Positions 34,744 through 43,272 of a stretch of 64,000 nucleotides of DNA are shown here, piece after piece. The DNA comes from CBDFKV01 sp965249035 (GTDB taxonomy: Bacteria > Pseudomonadota > Gammaproteobacteria > Arenicellales > Poriferihabitantaceae), in assembly GCA_965249035.1 (NCBI GenBank), contig CBDFKV010000007.1, positions 744,001-808,000 of the forward strand. The letters run 5' to 3'. The notes beneath the pieces were generated by a model. The model worked only from the letters and a program-made list of their open reading frames with translations. It ran no database searches and had not been told where the DNA came from. Numbering within the stretch: the stretch's first letter is position 1; every line of letters begins with the position of its first letter. Made by a program: the position numbers and the translations under genes.

Positions 34744-35652
34744 GTGAGTGCAAGATCATTGCCGTTAAACCAATCCACGACGGCTCCAACCTTCTTCAGC
34801 GCGTGGGTTCTTGGCTTATTGGGTTTTCTGTTTTCGTCAGTATGGATCACGGCCAACGCGATTTCAACTGACTCTGTGGACACCCAAGCTACTGGTCCGA
34901 ATTCAGGCTTTGACTATAAAGCAGCCCTTAAAACCAGCCAGCAGGCAATTGGTAATTCGGTGGGCAATTATCCAATAACTGATGCCACCAACAGGGTAAC
35001 AAATCTTGCTGATTTTCGCGGTAAGCCGTTGGTTATTAGCATGGTCTATACTAGCTGTTACGAGATTTGCCCAATGACTACACGCCACCTCGCTAAGGTA
35101 GTCACAAAAGCTCGGGAAGCACTCGGCGAGGATAGTTTCAACGCCGTAGCGATAGGCTTTGAGTCGGCTGTTGACACACCCGACGCTATGCAGTTTTTCG
35201 CGACCAAGCAAGGGATTGACGACTCATCCTGGCACCTGCTCAGTATCAATATTGACGATTTGAGCCTGCTGATTCAAGATTTGGGGTTTAATTATGTTCC
35301 CACTTCACAAGGCTTTGACCATATCATTCAAGCAACCATCATCGATGCCGAAGGCATATTATACCGACAAGTCTACGGGCAAACTTTTGAAACCCAGTTG
35401 CTGGTTGAGCCTCTAAAAGATTTGGTTTTGGGTAGACCAAAATCAACCCAAAGTTTTGTTGATCAGCTGGTTAGTAAGGTTCGGTTTTACTGCACTACCT
35501 ACGATCCCACTCGGGATGGGTACTTTTTTGACTACTCTTTGTTCATAGGCATGATTATTGGTGGATTAATTATCATTTTGGGCGTCATTTTCATCGTCAA
35601 AGAATCACTGCTGAATAGGATGGTATCACGTAGACTCCCACCTTCAAATTAA
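34744..35652 (+). CDS. SCO1/SenC family copper chaperone with C-terminal membrane helix
   Basis: Thioredoxin-fold copper protein that delivers copper to CuA or acts on its thiols. N-terminal signal/anchor helix (FSAWVLGLLGFLFSSVWI), then the copper-binding CYEICPM motif and the distal His in GFDHIIQAT. After the SCO domain an additional segment leads to a second membrane helix near the C-terminus (FIGMIIGGLIIILGVIFIV), which classical SCO1 lacks. The open frame extends upstream to 34579 inside cyoE; the true start is more likely GTG 34744 or TTG 34759, just after the cyoE stop. SenC next to a NorSY-type enzyme is a known association. Confidence 0.85.
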   Translation: MSARSLPLNQSTTAPTFFSAWVLGLLGFLFSSVWITANAISTDSVDTQATGPNSGFDYKAALKTSQQAIGNSVGNYPITDATNRVTNLADFRGKPLVISMVYTSCYEICPMTTRHLAKVVTKAREALGEDSFNAVAIGFESAVDTPDAMQFFATKQGIDDSSWHLLSINIDDLSLLIQDLGFNYVPTSQGFDHIIQATIIDAEGILYRQVYGQTFETQLLVEPLKDLVLGRPKSTQSFVDQLVSKVRFYCTTYDPTRDGYFFDYSLFIGMIIGGLIIILGVIFIVKESLLNRMVSRRLPPSN

Positions 35653-35790
35653 GAGCTGGCAAGCCTAAATGTGTGGCTAAACTGTCTTGAATAGTAGCCC
35701 TTGCGCGCATCCTGTCCAGCTAGTTTTCGATAATACCAACAGGCCTTAGTGCCAATAAAATCACCTTAACGGGTTCAAAAAGTAAGTCTT

Positions 35791-37350
35791 ATGAATGTTA
35801 ACCCTCTAAAACGAAGTTACTTGGCACTAGAGGCCTGGTTTAACACCTCTTTTGGTGACTGGAACCCGCTATATCATCTGGGAACACTGACTTTCTTTTT
35901 TTTCTGGATAATTTTAGTTAGCGGTATCTACCTGTTTATTCCCTTTCATGGCAGCCTCGATGGCGCCTACGATTCTGTTGAGTATATGACTCATCAACAG
36001 TGGTATATCGCTGGGGTCATGCGCAGCCTCCATCGATACGCATCGGACGCCGCTATCATTACTATATTGTTGCACCTATTTCGTGAATTCTCTCTCGGTC
36101 GCCACAAGGGGTTTCGCTGGTACTCGTGGGTTACTGGTGTCCCAACTTTGTGGCTGGTTGTCACCGTCGGCATTACCGGTTATTGGTTAGTGTGGGACAA
36201 AATGGCGCAATACATCGCCATAGGATCTGCCACGCTCATGGATGCGTTGCCCATTTTTTTCGGCTCGATGACCCGTAACTTCCTAGACGGCGCAATGACC
36301 GACCGTTTCTTTATTCTGATCGAATTTTTGCATTTGCTCGGACAACCTTTAGTTCTGGTATTTGCGCTATGGTTTCACGTCCGTCGAATGTCAAACGTCA
36401 GTATCAACCCACCAAAGGGGCTCGCTATCGGCAGTATGATTGCTTTGCTGACGCTATCACTGCTTAAGCCCGCGACAAGCCATGAACCGGCCGATCTATC
36501 GAGCGTACCCCAGGTTTTGAATCTTGATTGGTACTACCTCAATGTCTATCCACTTCTGGATTACTGGACAGCCGGCCAAGTCTGGATGCTAACACTAGGT
36601 ACGACTGCATTGTTAATGCTACTACCCTGGGTCCCGTTCAAAAAAACCGGTCCAGCGGCTGTGGTCAAATTGTCTAGGTGTAACGGCTGCGGTCAGTGCT
36701 TTGAGGACTGCCCCTTTGAAGCGATCAGCGTACAGGCGCGTACCGATGGCGCGCGACACAAATATGAAGTGGTGGTCGATCCTGGCTTATGTGCCTCTTG
36801 TGGAATTTGTGTGGGCTCTTGTCACCAATCTAATCCATTTCGCACATCTCCAGAAGTCCTTGATTCAGCCATCGACATGCCACAGTTTTCGATAGACCAC
36901 ATTCGTACCGAAACCCAGCAAGCACTGGCCAATCTACAAGGCGACGTCAAGATTCTGATGCTGGGCTGTGACCAAGGCTATGATGTCAAGCGCTTGAATT
37001 CAAAAGATACTGCTGGCGTCTCCCTAATCTGCTCTGGGATGATACCGCCATCCTTAATTGAGTACGCGCTCGCAAAAGGAGCCGATGGTGTGATGGTAGC
37101 AGGCTGTCGCTCAAGCGATTGCTTTTACCGTCATGGCAACCGATGGGGAAAAATGCGGATGGATCGTAATCGTGAACCAAAGCTGCGTGCCAGAGCAGAT
37201 CATCGCCGAATAGCAGTACATGGTGGCGCCCAAACGGATCATAAAATCATGGCTAAGTTCTTAGATACATTTCGCACCGACCTCGGCCAATTCCAAGCAA
37301 ATGAACAAGACACAATCGTAACTGCCAGCAGTGAGAAGCCTAATGTCTGA
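35791..37350 (+). CDS. Cytochrome b / 2x[4Fe-4S] ferredoxin / MvhD-like fusion protein
   Basis: A three-part fusion of 519 aa. Residues 1-280: cytochrome b/b6-like membrane domain with heme-ligand His pairs at 81/95 and 181/196; the 14 residues between the second pair are as in b6. Residues 290-350: two [4Fe-4S] clusters (CNGCGQCFEDCP and CASCGICVGSC). Residues 385-480: an MvhD/FrhD-type [2Fe-2S] domain with Cys in LMLGCDQG, LICSGMIPP and VAGCRSSDC. Such a chain could move electrons between a cytoplasmic carrier and the quinone pool or the periplasm. The partner is not encoded nearby. Independent promoter possible in the 140-base gap upstream. Confidence 0.85.
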   Translation: MNVNPLKRSYLALEAWFNTSFGDWNPLYHLGTLTFFFFWIILVSGIYLFIPFHGSLDGAYDSVEYMTHQQWYIAGVMRSLHRYASDAAIITILLHLFREFSLGRHKGFRWYSWVTGVPTLWLVVTVGITGYWLVWDKMAQYIAIGSATLMDALPIFFGSMTRNFLDGAMTDRFFILIEFLHLLGQPLVLVFALWFHVRRMSNVSINPPKGLAIGSMIALLTLSLLKPATSHEPADLSSVPQVLNLDWYYLNVYPLLDYWTAGQVWMLTLGTTALLMLLPWVPFKKTGPAAVVKLSRCNGCGQCFEDCPFEAISVQARTDGARHKYEVVVDPGLCASCGICVGSCHQSNPFRTSPEVLDSAIDMPQFSIDHIRTETQQALANLQGDVKILMLGCDQGYDVKRLNSKDTAGVSLICSGMIPPSLIEYALAKGADGVMVAGCRSSDCFYRHGNRWGKMRMDRNREPKLRARADHRRIAVHGGAQTDHKIMAKFLDTFRTDLGQFQANEQDTIVTASSEKPNV

Positions 37351-37855
37351 CCGAATTAAAAAAGGGCTTCGATATCCCTTACAAATACTTAATTACGCCG
37401 CCTTTATGGCGCTAGTTTGGTATTTCTCTGCTGCACCCTCATTTCAGCACATTCAGCCAAACGAGGCGGTGGTGGCATTGACATTCAGTCATTTTGGCGA
37501 ACACCTGGAACCTTGCCGCAGGCTCACACCAGAAGAATTGGCGGCGCTACCTCCGAACATGCGAAAGCCTGTTGAATGTGGTCGAGAACGCTCACCTATA
37601 ATTGTTGAAGCACTAATGGATGATAAGCCGCTATTGAGCCAGAAAGCCGATCCACCTGGGCTATACGGGGATGGTGGAGTTGATGTTTTCATAACTACCC
37701 GCGTGCCAACAGGACCACACAAACTAAGCGTCCGGATGAACGATAGCGTGCATGTGGAGGGATTTAAGTACACCCATGAAGAAACGGTCGACTTGGCTCC
37801 TGCACAGTTACTCCTGATCGATTTCAATCTTGAGGACGGTTTTGTCTTAAGGTAA
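37343..37855 (+). CDS. Conserved-looking hypothetical protein with N-terminal membrane helix
   Basis: Function not recognised. After a basic N-terminus comes one hydrophobic helix (about residues 13-32), then a periplasmic domain of about 140 residues with two Cys (EPCRRLT and PVECGRE) that may form a disulfide, and a beta-rich end. It overlaps the preceding fusion gene by 8 bases, so the two are translationally coupled and probably form a complex. The ATG at 37343 is preferred to 37331. Confidence 0.75.
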   Translation: MSDRIKKGLRYPLQILNYAAFMALVWYFSAAPSFQHIQPNEAVVALTFSHFGEHLEPCRRLTPEELAALPPNMRKPVECGRERSPIIVEALMDDKPLLSQKADPPGLYGDGGVDVFITTRVPTGPHKLSVRMNDSVHVEGFKYTHEETVDLAPAQLLLIDFNLEDGFVLR

Positions 37856-37901
37856 TATTAGTACTCGCGCTAATCAGGCTGCCGCTTACCAAGCAGGCAT
37901 T

Positions 37902-38138
37902 TCACTCCTTGATCTGACTTTGACTACTGGAGGGATCTGCGCCTTCACTCGTCTGGCTCTTGGTAAGACGCTCTATCATTGAAAAAGAAGCGACCGACAA
38001 AGTCATAATAATCACCAGGAATATCAGCGAACGGGATTCGAATCGTTTTCCACGTTTGAGTTCAATCTGGTTGAGTATCCAGTCTGATAAAAAGTAAAGT
38101 ACTATTGCAGCGATTGTGAATAAGATAATTTGTGTCAT
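37902..38138 (-). CDS. Small membrane protein of unknown function (78 aa)
   Basis: Two hydrophobic helices (residues 3-20 and 39-56) separated by a charged loop KRGKRFESR, and a Ser/Gln-rich soluble tail. It lies 7 bases downstream of the DUF420 gene on the same strand, so likely cotranscribed with it and linked to the same oxidase-type assembly set. No known family recognised. Confidence 0.65.
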   Translation of the reverse strand: MTQIILFTIAAIVLYFLSDWILNQIELKRGKRFESRSLIFLVIIMTLSVASFSMIERLTKSQTSEGADPSSSQSQIKE

Positions 38139-38145
38139 TGGTTTA

Positions 38146-38580
38146 CTATGAATAAATATGAAAAACCATCAGATATATGATCAAGCCGGTCAATGAAACA
38201 TATGCCCACATTGCCAACGTAAGACGTGCAAGTTGGAGATGGTGTTGAATTTCGCCCCTGATACCGTAACGAGCTACAGCGACTACCAGCGGTAAATTAA
38301 CGATAGCCAAAATCACGTGTGAAGCGAGGATGGAAAAATAGACAGGTCGTACCATACCAACGCCCACGAACGGAGTTCTGCCAATACGCAGATGATAGAT
38401 CATGTACGAGATCAAAAACAGTGTCGAAACCATTAGCGCCAAGGCCATGCATATTTTATGTGCGGCATAGGACTGCTTTCGAATAAAATAGTAACCTATT
38501 CCCAGCAAAATAGCTGCGGAGACATTTAACAGTGCATTCAGGTGAGGAAGGTAGGAAATGATTAGGTCGCTGCTTTGCAT
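38146..38580 (-). CDS. DUF420 family membrane protein
   Basis: Four-to-five-helix membrane protein with the DUF420 pattern: LPHLNALLNVSAAILL at the start, AHKICMALALMVSTLFLISYMIYH split over two helices, RPVYFSILASHVILA, and RLTLAMWAYVSLTGLIIYLM at the end, including conserved His residues. Members such as CtaM are needed for assembly of certain heme-copper enzymes. Its place next to SCO and CyoE genes supports such a role here. 144 aa, as usual for the family. Confidence 0.88.
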   Translation of the reverse strand: MQSSDLIISYLPHLNALLNVSAAILLGIGYYFIRKQSYAAHKICMALALMVSTLFLISYMIYHLRIGRTPFVGVGMVRPVYFSILASHVILAIVNLPLVVAVARYGIRGEIQHHLQLARLTLAMWAYVSLTGLIIYLMVFHIYS

Positions 38581-38601
38581 TATTTACGGATTAAACCCTT
38601 A

Positions 38602-39114
38602 ATGAAATCACTATTCAAACAATTGCGCGTGTGTCTTCTTACTCTAGCCTTGCTGCCCACACTGGGGTATGCAGCTGAGGCAATCGAAGAGGCTGATATT
38701 TTCAATGGTTACTATTCCAGAGTTGGTAACGATGGCAAGCCAGCTGAGGCAACTGGATATAGCCTATCCATGAAGTTTTACCCCGATCAGTGGGTGATTT
38801 TACTGTATATCCCCTACCCATATTCAAACAGTGTGTCGACTGAGGTGGTGCATAAGGTCTTCGCCGAAGTGAAACAAACGGTGACTGAAAGCGCTTATGT
38901 TAAAAGTGATTTTGGATTACTCGAACAAGCAGCAACGGTCAGTATCGAGCCCTATGGAATAGAAAATGATCGAGCACTATTTGATTGTGGTGGAAGTGGG
39001 ACTTGCGCTACCATATTTTTTAAAGATGCTCTGCATATCGTTAAAACAGGCATTATCAATGATCACATTATCAAGTATAACCGAGTGCCCAATTCGGTAG
39101 CTGCTGATCAATAA
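38602..39114 (+). CDS. Exported protein of unknown function
   Basis: A signal peptide (LRVCLLTLALLPTLGYAAEA) is followed by a domain of about 145 residues with no metal motif; two Cys in FDCGGSGTCATIFF may form a disulfide. No family recognised. It lies divergently from the DUF420 gene, with starts only about 20 bases apart, and its end overlaps the convergent SCO gene by 7 bases. The in-frame start at 38575 would overlap the neighbouring gene, so the ATG at 38602 is chosen. Confidence 0.7.
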   Translation: MKSLFKQLRVCLLTLALLPTLGYAAEAIEEADIFNGYYSRVGNDGKPAEATGYSLSMKFYPDQWVILLYIPYPYSNSVSTEVVHKVFAEVKQTVTESAYVKSDFGLLEQAATVSIEPYGIENDRALFDCGGSGTCATIFFKDALHIVKTGIINDHIIKYNRVPNSVAADQ

Positions 39115-39746
39115 AAACTGCGAATCTCGCGAAATAATGATGCAATGGTTGCGGGATCATGTGGTTGAGAAAATGACCCAACGATCTTTGCTTGGGGGTC
39201 TGCCAGAAAGATCGCAGCCGTATGGCTAACCAGGTAATATCCCGGTCGCGTTTCGGGCTCGATGATGTACCCCGCGCTCAATTGCTGAGCCAAATTATCG
39301 ATGCTTTCTTTGGTGCCAGTCACCGCAGTAAACTCTTTGTTAAAAAAGGCCATATAGTTGGCCAGTTTGTCCAGGGTATCCCGCTCTGGGTCGACTGAGA
39401 CAAAAAATACTTGGGAGTCCGACCATACCTCAGGCTCCTCCAACAACTTGGCTTGCATAGCCGTTAATACTGAAAGCGTGGTAGGGCAGATATCAGGGCA
39501 GTGGGTATAGCCAAAGAACACAAACGACCACCTACCCTGCAAACGCTTAACGCTAAATGGTTGGCCGTGGTGATCGGTCAATTCAAAATCGGTAATTAGT
39601 TTGGGCTGGGGCCGCAATACACCGATCAAATCCTCGGGTATGGACCGAGTCGAATTCTTCAGCGCAATCACACCCACAATGATTCCAATCAACAGCAAAC
39701 CAAACAAAATAATTGAACCGGGGAAAAAGGGTTTTTTCTGGGTCAT
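39108..39746 (-). CDS. SCO1/SenC family protein
   Basis: Classical SCO copper chaperone: one N-terminal membrane helix (residues 10-28), thioredoxin fold, copper-binding GYTHCPDICPTTL motif and distal His in LVSHTAAIFL. 212 aa, typical. It is the second SCO in the region and lacks the C-terminal helix of the other (34744-35652). One may serve CuA of the heme-copper enzyme here and the other a separate oxidase, or they may act in succession (inference). Confidence 0.92.
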   Translation of the reverse strand: MTQKKPFFPGSIILFGLLLIGIIVGVIALKNSTRSIPEDLIGVLRPQPKLITDFELTDHHGQPFSVKRLQGRWSFVFFGYTHCPDICPTTLSVLTAMQAKLLEEPEVWSDSQVFFVSVDPERDTLDKLANYMAFFNKEFTAVTGTKESIDNLAQQLSAGYIIEPETRPGYYLVSHTAAIFLADPQAKIVGSFSQPHDPATIASLFREIRSFY

Positions 39747-39819
39747 ACAGTATTGATACCTAGTTGGTTGGAATTAACGGTTAATGTAGGCTTACGTTCT
39801 CGCCTCTGGCCTAAGACCC

Positions 39820-40152
39820 CTACTTTAGCTTCCATTGTTTAATGGCCCAGACGAAAAATGCGAACAGCATGGTCACATTAATAATCATCCCGATCACAAA
39901 GAACGAAGTTAGTTTTCTTTTCTTTTCTGAATGCGGTGTTTCGTCGGGTACCGCTCGTTCTAGTGGCTTAGATTCCTGTGAGTGCCCGAGTTCATTATCA
40001 CCAATAACACCCGCATTCCCCACCGAAACCGAAGTCACAGCAAAGTCGCTATTGCTAGTTGCAGCATACACAATAGTCGAGTTCAGTAATGCACTGCCAG
40101 ATAGCGCTACCATTAGAGAACACAAGAACAAATTTCTAGACAAGGTCAGCAT
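39820..40152 (-). CDS. Small secreted/membrane protein of unknown function (110 aa)
   Basis: N-terminal signal peptide (LFLCSLMVALSGSALLNSTIVYA), a hydrophilic middle rich in Ser/Glu/Lys, and a C-terminal membrane helix (FFVIGMIINVTMLFAFFVWAI) followed by a short basic tail. Type I membrane protein without recognisable motif. It lies about 73 bases upstream of the SCO gene on the same strand and may belong to the same transcript. Confidence 0.6.
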   Translation of the reverse strand: MLTLSRNLFLCSLMVALSGSALLNSTIVYAATSNSDFAVTSVSVGNAGVIGDNELGHSQESKPLERAVPDETPHSEKKRKLTSFFVIGMIINVTMLFAFFVWAIKQWKLK

Positions 40153-40277
40153 GTACTAGACTGAAATATAGGAAATATTAAGTAAATTAGTCACTGTGGA
40201 ACCCAGTTTAGACGTGGCGGTTCAAAGCCCCTTGAGCAGATGGCGTCAAAGCGTTAGATTTTAACTGAAAAAGATGG

Positions 40278-41180
40278 CTAGTGTCGCAACACCTCTAGCA
40301 AGCTAGGCTTGGTAGCGAGCAGTTGTTTAGTGTCATACGCAATCCGGTGAGTGCCATGACACTGCGCACAGGCCATCACCGCCACCGTTCCTAAATCTCG
40401 ACCCTGTTGTCTCATATCGTCTGATTCCAAGCTAACTTGCAATTCATCAAGCGCCGATTCAAGCCCTCTATCAGGATAGGTTTTAGGCATTTTTTCGTGA
40501 CAATTACTGCATACTTCACCTACCGCATCAATCCCAATACGCAGCTCGCCCAAAGCGGCCAATGATGGCTCTTGCTCACCTGCTCTTATTGCTAACTTGA
40601 TTTGGTTAACGGTTGTGTTCAACGACGTCATCGAATCAGATAAGGATTCGCCTTCATTGATACGAATGTGCTCAAAATTCGGCGCTCGATATAAGGCGGC
40701 TGTTACCGAGCGAAACTGATGGTGGCAATCGTTGCAACTCGCTTGCAATGATTTAAGCGCAACCGCTACCTCATCATATTGGTTTGAGACTTGGGCGGTT
40801 TGCAAATCTCGCACCGACTTCTGATCGAGTCGGTGTTTCCACTCCGGCACCATTTCAGCAATTTTCTGGTAATCCTCAGTAAAGCGATTCACCCATTCAG
40901 CCAAATTATCTGCCAGCTTATCAGCTACCATTTGCGGCACTTTCCCAGGAACAACCTGACCCCTCACCTCTTCAACGACCTGCTCAATGGCCTGCATATC
41001 CCGACGCAAATTAAACATGGTATGCAGCCACACGTGGCGCTCGTTTTCAGGTTGATACCACTGCGCGAGCGATTGCGGCGGCAATTTCACCAACCGAACT
41101 CGGTCTTGATGCTGATGAATCAGCATTGCCACCAGCAACCATGGCAGAATCAATAAACCCATTAGTAACCGTTTTTTCAT
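40278..41180 (-). CDS. Triheme c-type cytochrome with tandem cytochrome c'-like bundles
   Basis: N-terminal membrane/signal helix (residues 5-20), then a mostly helical protein of 300 aa with three heme motifs: CNDCH near residue 148, CSNCH near 223 and CAQCH near 271. The first motif comes at the end of a helical bundle and continues CHHQFR, the manner of cytochrome c'. No NirC or NirM family likeness. It is divergent from nirS, with an FNR-type site in the shared region. A carrier to NirS or to the CuA enzyme, or an NO-binding protein, is conceivable (inference). Confidence 0.8.
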   Translation of the reverse strand: MKKRLLMGLLILPWLLVAMLIHQHQDRVRLVKLPPQSLAQWYQPENERHVWLHTMFNLRRDMQAIEQVVEEVRGQVVPGKVPQMVADKLADNLAEWVNRFTEDYQKIAEMVPEWKHRLDQKSVRDLQTAQVSNQYDEVAVALKSLQASCNDCHHQFRSVTAALYRAPNFEHIRINEGESLSDSMTSLNTTVNQIKLAIRAGEQEPSLAALGELRIGIDAVGEVCSNCHEKMPKTYPDRGLESALDELQVSLESDDMRQQGRDLGTVAVMACAQCHGTHRIAYDTKQLLATKPSLLEVLRH

Positions 41181-41339
41181 AGTCGCCCCTCAAGGCGTAA
41201 AACAAACTCCATACCCCTTTGACCACTGTCTTAGTGACCAACCACCCAGTAGCTTACCGCACATAACTCACACAATCCCTCTCTCGATTGCTCCTTGACA
41301 AGAAATTGCAAATAATTGAGAGAACTAGCACCTGTCTCC

Positions 41340-41381
41340 TTGATAAAGATCAACGACAATTTGTTGGATTGATCAGATACT
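41340..41381 (+). promoter_or_regulatory. Class II FNR/DNR-type promoter of nirS
   Basis: TTGATAAAGATCAA (41340-41353) is a perfect site, followed after exactly 22 bases by GATACT (41376-41381) as -10. The predicted start near 41388 gives an 81-base leader to the nirS ATG. The palindrome can also serve the divergent cytochrome gene; in that direction AATTAT lies 22 bases from the box. Confidence 0.85.
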
Positions 41382-41468
41382 GCGTCATAGTGTCGCAGTC
41401 GGCACACGATATTCGTTCGAATTTCAACAATCAATGAATTTGTCTAATCAATGAACTGGGAGATCTCT

Positions 41469-43097
41469 ATGAAACAATCCATCTTCACCAAGACTGCCAT
41501 AGGCACAGCAATGGCGCTGTCTATTTCTATGGCATCAATCGGGGTGCATGCCGAAGCACCACCGTTATCGGAAGAAGAGTTTGAAACCGCAAAATCACTC
41601 TACTTTCAGCGCTGCGCAGGCTGCCATGGTGTGCTTCGAAAAGGTGCAACCGGTAAAAACCTGGAGCCCAAAGCTACCCTAGAAAAAGGCACCGAGCGCT
41701 TAGCCAAAATTATCGCCTACGGTACCGAAGGCGGCATGAACAACTTCGACGATATTTTCGGTCAGGAGCAGATCGACCTACTAGCGAAATATATCCAACA
41801 CGAACCACCCGTTCCACCAGAGATGTCTCTGGAGTTAATGAAGGAACGACATACGGTTTTTGTTGAACCTGCGGATTATCCTGAGACGCCAATGCATGAC
41901 CGCAACTGGGAAAATTTCTTCCTAGTAATTGAGCGCGATGCGGGCAAAATTGCGGTAGTTGATGGTGATACAAAAGAGATCATCGCTCACATTGATACGG
42001 GTTATGCGGTTCACGTATTAAAAACGACTGAGCACTCATCCGTGCTTGAATCTGAAAACCCTGGTCGTTTCTGGTACATCATGGGCCGTGACGGCATGAT
42101 GACTAAAGTCGATTTGTGGCAAACACCAGAGAACATGAAAGTTGCCGCAGTACAGGTAGCTTATGACGCGCGTGACGTTGCAGTATCAGGTGACGGTAAA
42201 TACGTCATCGGTGGCGGTTACTGGCCTCCACATTTTGTCATTCTGGAAGCTGAAACAATGATGCCGATTAAAGTGGTGTCAACTCGCGGCGTCAATGTGG
42301 ATGGTGAATATGTCAATGAATCACGTGTTGCAGCAATCTACGATACGCCTAATGCGCCAACCTGGCTGGTGGCAGCTAAAGAATTGGGGCAAATGTGGCA
42401 GGTTGATTACAGCGATTTAGATAATCTACAGATCACTAAAATCAATTCAGCAAAATTCCTGCACGATGGCTTCTTTGATCCAACCGGACGCTATTTCCAA
42501 ATTGCAGCGAATGCTTCTGACAAGATGGTGGTGGTTGATAGTGAAACACGCAAGCTGGAAGCCATGATCGACGTCGATAAAAAGCCTCATCCTGGCCCTG
42601 GTGCAAACTGGATTGACCCAGAATGCGGCCCAGTTGGCGGCACTACTCATCTAGGCGTAGGTAAAGTCACTGCTTGGGGTAATGACCCAGCTGGTCATCC
42701 TGATAATGCTTGGAAGATCTGCTATGAAGTTGAAACAGATGGCCCTGGAGTATTCCTGCGTACCCATCCTGATTCTGAGTATGTGTGGGCGGATCAAACC
42801 AAACACCCAGAACCAGAAGTTCAGCAATCCGTTCAGGTTATCTCTAAGGCAACCCACGAGATCGTTAAGACTATTCGTCTGACCGAGAAAGAAGGCTATG
42901 CTGCAGTCCACTTTGAGTTCAACAAAGACGGCACCGAAGTTTGGGCCTCAGTTTGGAACCGTTCAGACAGCTTGGAGCCCAACGGTGAGATCATCATCTT
43001 TGATTCCAAGACTTTGGAAGAAAAGGCGCGTATCCCAGGATTTTACGCACCAACCGGCAAGTTCAACGTTTATAACCGTGTAAACCACGTTACATAA
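41469..43097 (+). CDS. nirS: Cytochrome cd1 nitrite reductase
   Basis: Periplasmic enzyme reducing nitrite to NO. Signal peptide (to about AHA/HAE), a cytochrome c domain with CAGCH (near residue 47 of this start), and an eight-bladed propeller for heme d1, with the active-site features VHVLK and DGFFDPTGRYFQIAAN around the two catalytic histidines, plus GPVGGTTHLGVGK. Start at ATG 41469 (MKQSIFT) is favoured by GGGAG 8 bases upstream; an in-frame ATG at 41451 lacks one. Length about 542 aa is standard. Followed by a hairpin, so nirS may be partly insulated from the next genes. Confidence 0.97.
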   Translation: MKQSIFTKTAIGTAMALSISMASIGVHAEAPPLSEEEFETAKSLYFQRCAGCHGVLRKGATGKNLEPKATLEKGTERLAKIIAYGTEGGMNNFDDIFGQEQIDLLAKYIQHEPPVPPEMSLELMKERHTVFVEPADYPETPMHDRNWENFFLVIERDAGKIAVVDGDTKEIIAHIDTGYAVHVLKTTEHSSVLESENPGRFWYIMGRDGMMTKVDLWQTPENMKVAAVQVAYDARDVAVSGDGKYVIGGGYWPPHFVILEAETMMPIKVVSTRGVNVDGEYVNESRVAAIYDTPNAPTWLVAAKELGQMWQVDYSDLDNLQITKINSAKFLHDGFFDPTGRYFQIAANASDKMVVVDSETRKLEAMIDVDKKPHPGPGANWIDPECGPVGGTTHLGVGKVTAWGNDPAGHPDNAWKICYEVETDGPGVFLRTHPDSEYVWADQTKHPEPEVQQSVQVISKATHEIVKTIRLTEKEGYAAVHFEFNKDGTEVWASVWNRSDSLEPNGEIIIFDSKTLEEKARIPGFYAPTGKFNVYNRVNHVT

Positions 43098-43111
43098 ACG
43101 CTGATAGGATC

Positions 43112-43150
43112 ACGGGCATACGCTGTAAAAGGCGTATGCCCGTTCTTTAT
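43112..43150 (+). terminator. Terminator-like hairpin after nirS
   Basis: ACGGGCATACGC and GCGTATGCCCGT form a 12-bp perfect stem with an 8-base loop, followed by TCTTTATAT. Lies 14 bases after the stop. The weak T run suggests partial termination or mRNA 3'-end protection, giving higher nirS than downstream expression. Confidence 0.75.
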
Positions 43151-43272
43151 ATGAAGCTTATTTTGGTTTGAGTCCGTAGCAACAATATAATAACAAGCGG
43201 CACTCAAACCCAAGTCAGTTTTAGTTCGCGTCTAACAATAGCCGCAACCACCAACCAACAGATAAGAGCAGC

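Noticed and set aside
31099..41364. Shared GACAATTTGT at 31099-31108 and 41355-41364 near two FNR-type boxes
   Set aside because: The distances from the boxes differ greatly (3 and about 46 bases) and it is absent at the nap promoter, so a common operator is unlikely.
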